Under the pieces are notes generated by a model. It did no database searches and was not told where the DNA came from. It saw nothing but the letters and a program-made list of their open reading frames with translations. From Scybalousia_A sp052170555 (lineage in GTDB: Bacteria > Bacteroidota > Bacteroidia > Bacteroidales > P3), in assembly GCA_052170555.1 (NCBI GenBank), contig JBQNAI010000001.1, positions 248,001 to 312,000 of the forward strand: a stretch of 64,000 nucleotides of DNA, given 5' to 3'. How positions within the stretch are numbered: position 1 is the stretch's first letter; each line of letters opens with the position of its first letter. Positions 45,410-53,439 of this stretch are shown piece after piece. The translations under genes and the position numbers were made by a program.

Positions 45410-45518
45410 TAGTTGCTTGGTAATTGGATATGTTAGTGATATAATCAACGTAAGTTTGGTTTCTCTTGCTATAAAGTTGAAAAAGATAAGTAAAAATAAT
45501 TTATTTTTCGTATCTAAA

Positions 45519-45550
45519 TTTTGTCAATAAATGAAAAAAATATACTTTTG
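45519..45550 (+). promoter_or_regulatory. canonical promoter of the leucine-rich surface protein
   Basis: TTTTG ending at 45523, exactly 19 bases, then TACTTTTG at 45543-45550: a full match to the consensus, 58 bases before the start codon. Confidence 0.8.
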
Positions 45551-45608
45551 CAAGCAGATTGGTTTCAAAATAAAATAATTGTTAACAAAGTAAAAGAAAG
45601 GATTTAAA

Positions 45609-47720
45609 ATGAAAAGAAATCTTACATTTTTATGTGTGATTACAATTTTTTTACTTGTTGCAACATTTGGACATAAGGTATTTGCCCAAGTAGTTGACGA
45701 AAGTAAGTATGTTACACTAACCGTTAAGCAAGGCGATAGTATTCGTCTAGATTTATGCACATTTGATGACAATAATCATGTTAGAATTGTCAGTGGCACG
45801 ACAGATACGACATTTCCGGTCGTGAATTTTGCGATTCCTGGTACTTTTATAAACTATTATGCAGGTGCTACTGAAATGAAAATTTATGGTAATTTGAGAA
45901 GATTGAATTGCAATGGTAATTTTCATAGAGTTACAGGTATAGATGCATCACATAATGCCACATTAGAGCATTTAGAGTGTAACTATGATAGTATTGTTAA
46001 TCTCAATGTTTCTCAAAATAGTGCCTTAAAACTTCTTGAATGTAAAGACTGTATGATGGAAACTTTAATATTGGGCAATCACCCAGATATGGAAAATATC
46101 TACTGTGGACGCAATGAGTTGGGTAGTCTGAATGTAAAAGGATGTCCTAATTTGGAGGGATTATACTGTGAAAATAACAAAATAAAGAATTTGGATGTAA
46201 GCGGGTTAAGTAAATTGAGAAATCTTAATTGTGAAAACAATCTTTTAACGAATCTTGATATAAAATGGGCTACATCTTTATATTCTTTGAGTTGTAGTAA
46301 TAATAAGTTATCCCTGTTGAATGTAACTCCTATAAATAATCAATTAAAATTTTTAGAATGTTACGGGAATCCTTTTAGTACAGAGGAGCTAAACAAAATT
46401 ATGTGTGGATTGCCTTTAAGACCTGAAAATGAATATAATCATGCAACATTTATGCCTCTGTATTCGCAAGAAGATACTAATCTAGATATATTTCTATCCA
46501 CAAATTCTCAAAATGCAATAGATAAAAACTGGCACATTGTTTGTTATTATCCATCTGGAAATCCACTGGTAACCACTGGTAGTTATACTTGTTCCGATAA
46601 GCCAATACCACTTTATGATAAATATGTATCTTTAGTATTTGCAAATGACTCTTCTGTATATTTGTTTGCGGAGATTGATACAAATTCTAAGAATCAAAAC
46701 GTATTGATACAAGGGGCAGGAGTCAGTAAATTTATACCGGAAGGTTCATGGTCTTATTCTTACAGTGGTTATGTCCAAGGTAATGATACGATGAGAATAT
46801 ATGGTGATATAAATCATATAGAATATCACTCCTATAGTCCTGATACTGCAATAGTCAATTATCTTAAATACGTAGATTTTTCTCACAATAAAGAATTGAA
46901 CAGAATTACTCTTGTTGGCAATCAGCTTGAAAATTTGGATTTATCCGGACAAACTGAATTAGAACACCTGACAATAGGTAGAGATAGTCTTGCTTTTATA
47001 AATCTAGATGGATGTAAGTCTCTATCGTATCTAAGATTAGATGAAACTAATTTACAAAATATAGATTTAAATTCTTCTTTGGATAACATTGAATTTGTTG
47101 CCTTTACTTCAAATCCCAAATTGGCAACCGTAGATATCGGTAATAATAAGACTCTTAAACAAATGGAATTTGTTGGAAATTCCAATATAAAGTCTTTTAA
47201 TATTAAAGGTTGTGATTCCTTACATGTTATCTTTGGATGGGGAAATAAATTATCCACCTCAATGATAGATGATATATACTGTCAACTTCCGGTGCGATCT
47301 GGTACAGAGGGTGAACAAGATGGTTTTGGATTCTTTTGGATTGTACGAAACACAGATGATCCACAGTATAATAATACTTTAATGACAAATGGAGCAAACG
47401 CGACAGCAAAAAACTGGAAGCTATTTGCTGGAGAGAGTGCAGAAAAGGTAATTATTAACAGTCTTGCAATAGGTAGCCATGTATGTCCAGATGTAGCTTT
47501 GAGTGATGCTGTGCCAGAAATTTTGATTGTTTACCCTAATCCTACACAAAATGAAATATTTGTTTCGGATATTCACAATGAAATAGTAAAAGTTTATTCA
47601 ATTGATGGTAGGTTGTTGATTAGTGAAATTATAAACGAAAAACTTGATATTTCATCGCTTGATAACGGTACATATATTTTACAAGTCGGAGATAGACAAA
47701 CAAAAATTGTTAAGAGATAA
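45609..47720 (+). CDS. leucine-rich-repeat surface protein with T9SS type A sorting tail
   Basis: A 703-residue secreted protein: signal peptide (cleavage near KVFAQ), then an N-terminal module (SKYVTLTVKQGDSIRLDL, YYAGATEMKIYGN), then irregular leucine-rich repeats at about residues 95-245 (LEHLECNYDSI, LKLLECKDC, LRNLNCENNLL) and again at about 410-545. The C-terminal 70 residues are a type A T9SS domain (YPNPTQNEIFVSD, VYSIDGRLLISE, LDNGTYILQV, KIVKR). The LRR may bind host or neighbour ligands. The N-terminal module and tail recur in the riboswitch-controlled protein at 48861. Confidence 0.88.
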   Translation: MKRNLTFLCVITIFLLVATFGHKVFAQVVDESKYVTLTVKQGDSIRLDLCTFDDNNHVRIVSGTTDTTFPVVNFAIPGTFINYYAGATEMKIYGNLRRLNCNGNFHRVTGIDASHNATLEHLECNYDSIVNLNVSQNSALKLLECKDCMMETLILGNHPDMENIYCGRNELGSLNVKGCPNLEGLYCENNKIKNLDVSGLSKLRNLNCENNLLTNLDIKWATSLYSLSCSNNKLSLLNVTPINNQLKFLECYGNPFSTEELNKIMCGLPLRPENEYNHATFMPLYSQEDTNLDIFLSTNSQNAIDKNWHIVCYYPSGNPLVTTGSYTCSDKPIPLYDKYVSLVFANDSSVYLFAEIDTNSKNQNVLIQGAGVSKFIPEGSWSYSYSGYVQGNDTMRIYGDINHIEYHSYSPDTAIVNYLKYVDFSHNKELNRITLVGNQLENLDLSGQTELEHLTIGRDSLAFINLDGCKSLSYLRLDETNLQNIDLNSSLDNIEFVAFTSNPKLATVDIGNNKTLKQMEFVGNSNIKSFNIKGCDSLHVIFGWGNKLSTSMIDDIYCQLPVRSGTEGEQDGFGFFWIVRNTDDPQYNNTLMTNGANATAKNWKLFAGESAEKVIINSLAIGSHVCPDVALSDAVPEILIVYPNPTQNEIFVSDIHNEIVKVYSIDGRLLISEIINEKLDISSLDNGTYILQVGDRQTKIVKR

Positions 47721-47773
47721 GAAATTCTCTATAGGTATTATTATACGTATTAGTTAAATAATTAAAACTCACA

Positions 47774-47812
47774 GAATACGACAGACAAATCCCGTTTGTC
47801 GTATTCATTTTA
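47774..47812 (+). terminator. terminator after the LRR surface protein
   Basis: GAATACGACAGAC pairs with GTTTGTCGTATTC at 12 of 13 positions, followed by ATTTTATA. Confidence 0.8.
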
Positions 47813-47850
47813 TACTATATAGTTATCTGAAAAATACTCATTTTTAAGTA

Positions 47851-47881
47851 TTGTGAGCCTTTTGTAATTAGAGTATTTTTG
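47851..47881 (+). promoter_or_regulatory. promoter of the small membrane protein gene
   Basis: TTG at 47851-47853, a 20-base spacer and TATTTTTG at 47874-47881, 48 bases before the start. Confidence 0.65.
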
Positions 47882-47928
47882 CAATCTGCAGTAAAATGTA
47901 TTATTAATAATTAAAATCACATAAAATT

Positions 47929-48327
47929 ATGTACACATCTAAGGAAAGAATACCTGTTTTTTGGGTTATGCTAATCGTGGGTTTAATAGCTCATTCAATA
48001 ATGGATATGATGCCGTTATTTTTTGGAGGAGACCTAACTATGGAAGGAGCCAATGGGACAATGCCCGTAGCCATGGCGATAATGATGGCAATGTTAATAT
48101 TTACTATACCTTTTGCAGGTTTATTGATATGTCTTTACGGTAAGAGACGTTGCTGGTTGATAACTGAGATAATTATTGCTACAATATTGCTTTTATTTAA
48201 TTTGTTTCATATGGCAGAACTTTTCACGGGGGCGGGAGTCGGACAGATTTTCATTATGCCGTTTAATTTCTTGACAGCCCTATTGTTGTTGCTTGATTTA
48301 AGAAAATTATTGAAAGTTAAAGACTAA
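47929..48327 (+). CDS. four-span membrane protein of unknown function
   Basis: A 132-residue protein with four predicted membrane helices (about residues 9-32, 45-68, 74-94 and 104-124), Met-rich in the second (MPVAMAIMMAMLIF), and a basic C-terminus. The even spacing suggests a small integral membrane protein of the inner membrane. I do not recognise the family. Own promoter and strong hairpin after the stop. Confidence 0.7.
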   Translation: MYTSKERIPVFWVMLIVGLIAHSIMDMMPLFFGGDLTMEGANGTMPVAMAIMMAMLIFTIPFAGLLICLYGKRRCWLITEIIIATILLLFNLFHMAELFTGAGVGQIFIMPFNFLTALLLLLDLRKLLKVKD

Positions 48328-48338
48328 AGAATGAAATC

Positions 48339-48400
48339 TAACCTCGGTGGGGATAAGTTGCATATCAATACTTATTTGCAACTTATCCCCACCGAGGTTA
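48339..48400. terminator. 24-base perfect hairpin after the four-span membrane protein gene
   Basis: TAACCTCGGTGGGGATAAGT.. (48339-48362) is perfectly complementary to 48377-48400 with a 14-base loop. It is GC-rich in a very AT-rich setting. The usual T-tract is weak (TTATTGCTC), so it could also be an RNA-stability or attenuation element. Confidence 0.6.
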
Positions 48401-48571
48401 TTGCTCATTATAACAAATATAGTATAGTTCTCATAAATTTTTTTGTGAGTTTGTAGGAATTAATAAATGTTAAGAGAAATTGTTTTGCTCTTTCCCTTAA
48501 TTATTTGAAATTTGATTTTTACTAAATAATACAATAAAATCTGATTTTGTTCGTTCATCTGAGCGAAAAAC

Positions 48572-48728
48572 TTTTGGTTCTTTTGAAAGATTAATAGGGA
48601 ATCTTGTGTAAATCAAGAACTATACCCGTAGCTGTAAGTTTCAAAATGTATTTGAATTTTATCTTTTGCCACTGTTTTTTTACGGGAAGGCCAATTCAAA
48701 TGAAACAAAGTCAGAAGACCTGCCAAAA
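48572..48728 (+). promoter_or_regulatory. cobalamin (vitamin B12) riboswitch
   Basis: All conserved blocks are present in order: P1 arms TTTTGG/CCAAAA (48572-48577 and 48723-48728), AATAGGGAA, CCCGTAGCTGT (48625-48635; consensus CCCGCAACTGT), GCCACTG (48668-48674), CGGGAAGGCC (about 48683-48692), and the B12 box AGTCAGAAGACCTGCC (48709-48724). It lies 132 bases before the start at 48861. After it, GTAAGA...TCTTAC (from 48770) could form the switching hairpin. It should lower expression when adenosyl- or methylcobalamin is plentiful. Confidence 0.9.
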
Positions 48729-48860
48729 TGTTTTATTATTAATCGTAACTTTCGGGTATTGAAGATACGGTAAGATTTAAATGTCTTCATCTTACTCTTT
48801 CTTTCTACAAGAATTTTACGTTTAGTTTATTTTTTATTAAATAAAAAAAACGGTTAAAAA

Positions 48861-51800
48861 ATGAAAAAAAAATTCGTTAGTTGGTTACTAGCTACATTAG
48901 TAACAATGGTTGGATTTACACAAAATTTGACCTCTACAGCACCTAATGGTACCTTTACAGCATCTGATATATTGTATTGGGTTGGTACTGGACAAAATGA
49001 AGTTGGTGTTACTATCCTTTACAACTTTGATTCCGGTGCTGATGCCTTTACCTTTGGTTATAGGTGGTCCGGTGGTAATATTTCTTTTAAGGATATTTTC
49101 GATGCCCTGAAAGAAGATGATGCTAGATTCAATTATTTACTTAGTGGTGGTTTCTTAGATGATATTACCATAGATATTGATGGAGATGGTGTCGTTGATT
49201 ATAGTATGGAGAATAGTAATACACAGTTTTTTATGATTTATAGTGATAATGTAACAACTAATTTTGGTTTTACATCTCCCGGTATTACAAACGGAAATCA
49301 TTGGCTTGGATTTGTTGGAGAATTTGGTACAGGAGGAGCAGGACTCACCTTAGCCACAGCGACCTATACTCCAATATCTTCTATGAATATTGCATCTTGT
49401 CCGTCTCCTTATAATGTATCTATTTCAAATATAACTCAGAATTCTGCAACTATATCTTGGCAAGATACCACTATCAATTCATCTAATCATTGTTGGCTTT
49501 ATTACAAACTATTATCTGCCGAAAATTTTGATTCCATAGAAATTCAAAATAGTACAAGTCATACATTAACTGGTCTATCTGCTTCTTCACAATATCTTAT
49601 CTACCTTAGAACAATATGTGAGGATACTATTTCAAATAAAACTAAGCTGCAATCCTTTTACACATCTTGTGGCGATATAACGAATTTACCTTACAGTGAA
49701 GATTTTGATAGCTATGGAGTACACACATACAATGGACCTTTCCCATATCCTAATTGTTGGACCAAGATATCTTCTACTAAATACCCTTTTATAACAAATA
49801 GCAATTACTCTTCTCCTGGTTCTTTGTATATGGTTGCCGGGCAGCATGACACGGTGATAGCCATAGCACCTAAATTGGGAGATGATATAGATATGTCGTC
49901 TATAAAACTGTCTTTCTTTATAAAACCAGCCTCTATGAGTGCACGTCTTACGGTCGGAGTTATGACAGATCCTAACGACGCTTCTACATTTGATAGCATA
50001 CAATTTATAATTCCAACTACTAAGGCGTGGGAAAAAGTAGAATTTAATTTTGCAGAATATTCCGGTGCAGCAAAATACATTGCCTTCAAATCACAAGGAG
50101 CAGATACCGGTAATGTAATTTGTGTTGATAATGTATTGATACAAAGTATTCCCGATTGTGAACATCCTAATAAGTTAAAGGTTGTAAAGAATACAGTAGA
50201 TGAGACAAGTGCGGATATTTCTTTTACAAAAGGGTTATATTCCGATAATTCATGGTATCTATATTATAAAGTTATAACGGACGATGTCTATGACTCTATT
50301 CTTATTTATGATAATCCGTATACTTTGGAAGGACTATCATTGCAAACAACATACGATATTTATATGCGAACTAATTGTGGCGATAATAATTTAAGTATTT
50401 CTTCTGACACAATACAATATAAAACTCCTTGTGAAAGCACAGTAATAACTACTTTTCCATACTCTGAAAGTTTTGAAAATGGAATAGAGTGCTTAGAACA
50501 AATAAATGTAAATGGTAACAGCGAATGGACGACATCATCTGAGATGTACAAAAATACTTCTAATATTCCGGATGGTAATAAATATTTGTTGTACAAATTT
50601 AAAGGTAAAGGTCCTAAACAAGTTTGTTTATTACCAGTTATGGACCTATCTACTTTGAATGCTCCTAAGCTTGCTTTGTCTCATATTCAGGCAAAATGGA
50701 CTAATGACCAGGATTCTCTAAAAATAGTTTATAGGACATCGGCAACAGATACTTTACACGAATTAGTAACATATAATACTTCTATCACTTCATGGCAGCA
50801 AGATACTATAGAACTAGTTGATGCTAATGCAACATACCAAATAGGTTTCTATGGTTATATAGGATATGGTTATGGAATAGGAATAGACAATATTTCCGTT
50901 TTTGATGGTGAAGCGATTATTCCCGGATGCAATAATGACACATTATATCAGGTAGAAACTATCTGCGAAGGAAATTCTTACAATTTTTTCGGAGAAATAT
51001 TAACAACAGCAGGTACGTACAAGCATAATGTAGCAAAATCTGACGGGTGTGATTCTGTTTATCATTTGATATTGAGTATTTCTCCAAAATATAATATTGT
51101 GAAGGACACAACTGTAATTGGAACAAATTTTACTTATGATGGTTACACATTTACTGCTAACGGTTCGCATATTTATGAATACCAAACGGTAAATGGTTGC
51201 GACAGTACGTTAACATTGAATGTTACATTTATAATTCCACAAGTTGATATGACAAAATATATTGTCCTTAATGTACAAAGTGGACAAAATATAAGTTTGG
51301 ATTTTACAGCTTTTACTAATAATACTGGTGTGAAAATAGTAAGTGGTAATAATGAAAAAATCATAAACATAGGCACTGCTTGGTCAGATTATGTGAATTA
51401 TTTAGCAGGAGCTAGTACTATGACGATTTACGGCAACATCAAGGCTTTGGATTGTCAAGCTAATGGCAATAAACTTATAGGTTTAGATGTAACAAACAAT
51501 CCTGATTTAATTTATTTGTATTGCTTTGGTAATAATTTTACTACCGAGAGTTATGATGCTTTAATGTGTTCATTACCAGAAAGACAAATAAATGATAATG
51601 CATGGTTTTTCCCTCTATATAATGCATCGGATACAAACTCTTCTAAGTTTATGGCAAGTAATTCTTCAAATGCAACTACAAAATATTGGACGGTGAAATA
51701 TTATTCAAATTATAGTGAGATAGGACAAACTAACGGTAGTTATATTTGTGGAAACAATCCGATGCCTACTTATGATAGTGTTATGACTAAATCTATTTGT

Positions 51801-52289
51801 GAAGGGGAAAGTTATGTTTTCTTTGATACTACATTAACAACTGCAGGTGTATATCAGCATACTATAGTAGCGAGTGTGGATACAAACATAACGTTAACGT
51901 TGATTGTCAATCCTACATATAACATTGTGAAAGATACTACTGTGAAAGGAGCAAGTTATACTTATGAAAATTACACATTCACCGTTAGTGGTTCGCACAT
52001 TTACGAATATCAGACCATTAATGGGTGCGATAGTACTTTAACACTTAATGTCACTTTTACATCCGCATTGAATGATGCAGTATCGGAGTCCTTTGCCATT
52101 TATCCTAATCCTGCTCAAAATGAGATCACTATTAATGGACTTCGCAATGAAATAGTGAAAGTTTATTCACTTGATGGCAAGTTGCTTATCAGTGAAATAA
52201 TAAATGAAAAACTTGATATTTCAATGCTTGATAGTGGTACATATATAATAGATGTAAGAGGTAAGCAGAAAAAGATAGTTAAACAATAG
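48861..52289 (+). CDS. large T9SS-secreted adhesin-like protein under B12 riboswitch control
   Basis: A 1142-residue exported protein: signal peptide (cleavage near GFTQN), an N-terminal domain with FGYRWSGGNIS and DIDGDGVVDYS (about residues 25-165), fibronectin type III domain (about 175-265), cleaved-adhesin/jelly-roll domain (LPYSEDFDSYG..PNCW, about 275-430), second Fn3 (about 435-525) and second adhesin domain (FPYSESFENG), two copies of a CEGxSYxFF/GSHIYEYQ module (about 705-790 and 985-1065) flanking an LRR-like module shared with the protein at 45609, and a type A T9SS tail (YPNPAQNEITI..DSGTYIIDV). The riboswitch suggests a role in corrinoid capture at the surface; not shown by motifs. 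Confidence 0.88.
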   Translation: MKKKFVSWLLATLVTMVGFTQNLTSTAPNGTFTASDILYWVGTGQNEVGVTILYNFDSGADAFTFGYRWSGGNISFKDIFDALKEDDARFNYLLSGGFLDDITIDIDGDGVVDYSMENSNTQFFMIYSDNVTTNFGFTSPGITNGNHWLGFVGEFGTGGAGLTLATATYTPISSMNIASCPSPYNVSISNITQNSATISWQDTTINSSNHCWLYYKLLSAENFDSIEIQNSTSHTLTGLSASSQYLIYLRTICEDTISNKTKLQSFYTSCGDITNLPYSEDFDSYGVHTYNGPFPYPNCWTKISSTKYPFITNSNYSSPGSLYMVAGQHDTVIAIAPKLGDDIDMSSIKLSFFIKPASMSARLTVGVMTDPNDASTFDSIQFIIPTTKAWEKVEFNFAEYSGAAKYIAFKSQGADTGNVICVDNVLIQSIPDCEHPNKLKVVKNTVDETSADISFTKGLYSDNSWYLYYKVITDDVYDSILIYDNPYTLEGLSLQTTYDIYMRTNCGDNNLSISSDTIQYKTPCESTVITTFPYSESFENGIECLEQINVNGNSEWTTSSEMYKNTSNIPDGNKYLLYKFKGKGPKQVCLLPVMDLSTLNAPKLALSHIQAKWTNDQDSLKIVYRTSATDTLHELVTYNTSITSWQQDTIELVDANATYQIGFYGYIGYGYGIGIDNISVFDGEAIIPGCNNDTLYQVETICEGNSYNFFGEILTTAGTYKHNVAKSDGCDSVYHLILSISPKYNIVKDTTVIGTNFTYDGYTFTANGSHIYEYQTVNGCDSTLTLNVTFIIPQVDMTKYIVLNVQSGQNISLDFTAFTNNTGVKIVSGNNEKIINIGTAWSDYVNYLAGASTMTIYGNIKALDCQANGNKLIGLDVTNNPDLIYLYCFGNNFTTESYDALMCSLPERQINDNAWFFPLYNASDTNSSKFMASNSSNATTKYWTVKYYSNYSEIGQTNGSYICGNNPMPTYDSVMTKSICEGESYVFFDTTLTTAGVYQHTIVASVDTNITLTLIVNPTYNIVKDTTVKGASYTYENYTFTVSGSHIYEYQTINGCDSTLTLNVTFTSALNDAVSESFAIYPNPAQNEITINGLRNEIVKVYSLDGKLLISEIINEKLDISMLDSGTYIIDVRGKQKKIVKQ

Positions 52290-52314
52290 TTATTGGTAGT
52301 TATTAGTTTAACAT

Positions 52315-52345
52315 GACGGCAGAGAAATATTTTGTTTTTCTGCCG
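52315..52345 (+). terminator. terminator of the riboswitch-controlled adhesin gene
   Basis: ACGGCAGAGAAA pairs with TTTTTCTGCCGT (one mismatch), 26 bases after the stop codon. Confidence 0.75.
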
Positions 52346-52372
52346 TTAAATTATATCTCATTTTGTGAGATT

Positions 52373-52455
52373 AAAGTGCGATATTGGCAAATTCTTTTCA
52401 AAAAAGAATTTATTAATTTCAAAAAAGAATTTGTTATTTAGCAAATTCTTTTTTT
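52373..52455. repeat. dispersed short repeat, copy 6
   Basis: AAAGTGCGATATTGGCAAATTC leads into AATTCTTTTCAAAAAAGAATT, then a second half TTCAAAAAAGAATTTG and GCAAATTCTTTTTTTG. Preceded by the short palindrome ATCTCATTTTGTGAGAT. Confidence 0.65.
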
Positions 52456-53380
52456 GTTGTTGTATTTATGAAAATAAGTTCTATGGCAATTATTCTGTTC
52501 TATTTGCAAAATCATTTTGAGTATGGGATGGATAATGTATTTAATACTGCTAACGAATCATTGTTAATAATATCCTAAACGGTTTAATGTTATTTACAGT
52601 ATGTAAAACATTTTGCAGGATAATGATAATATCTCTACGTTAGAGTAGTAGAGTTGATATTCTATTATCATCACGGCTTGGTTATCTATAATTCGGAGTA
52701 GAGCGGAGAAAAACACCGTATTATCACTAAGTTTTTGACTTTTATCAAAGGGAAATAGAGCACTGCTATCCGTATTTGAATTAATATTTTTTTTACTGAC
52801 AATTCCTACTGCTGTATATTTAATTGTTTTGTTGGTATTCACAGTTATACTTTTTTTCGTTGTTTTTCCATACTTTTTTCTTTGTGTTTTTTAGATATTT
52901 TTGTACAAGTAATGGAAAAGACATTATCCATCTTGCAATATTTGTTAAACAATAGATAATAATATTATTTGTAAATATTGTTAATATCATTTTTTTTTAA
53001 CAGATTTTATTTATTTCAAATACTTCCACAAAGCTTGTTTTTGCATACTCTGTGTTAATATCTCATAATATACTTTTTTATTATAGATTTAATTCAAGTT
53101 AGAGTTTTTACGAAATAAGACTACGAATGAATTGAGAAATATATAAAGATATGAATGATGGAAGTAAAAGAGAATGTGAGTTAAAGAAAATAAATTTATG
53201 AATTGTGTGAGAATGATTAAAATTGAGAATACCAGATATATTTTTGGTGGGGGATAAAACAAAAGATAAGGAAGATAGGCTTGAAATTGATGAAAAGAGT
53301 GTTGTTGGGGTTGATAGATTTGACAATATAATTTTTATGAACAATTGTTTATCTGAATAATAGTTACGTTTTATCCAAAT
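52456..53380. other. 925-base gap without a convincing gene
   Basis: No gene is supported. A minus-strand frame at 52594-52842 (82 residues) has no signal, motif or promoter. A plus-strand frame ending at 53358 reads IPDIFLVGDKTKDKEDRLEI and VVGVDRFDNIIFMNN, which looks protein-like but has stops just upstream, so it may be a gene remnant. Base skew is purine-rich on the plus strand at 53100-53340. Confidence 0.3.
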
Positions 53381-53416
53381 AAATATGCCACCCTAATTTA
53401 TTAGGGTGGCATATTT
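53381..53416. terminator. bidirectional terminator after the M16 peptidase gene
   Basis: AAATATGCCACCCTAA pairs perfectly with TTAGGGTGGCATATTT (16 bases) around TTTA. Confidence 0.9.
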
Positions 53417-53439
53417 ATTCAACAATTCTGATAATATTA

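Noticed and set aside
52594..52842. 82-residue minus-strand frame as a gene
   Set aside because: No signal, domain, promoter or conservation clue; composition looks like chance.
53108..53344. 78-residue Ser/Leu/Phe-rich minus-strand frame
   Set aside because: Low-complexity product of a purine-rich stretch on the other strand.
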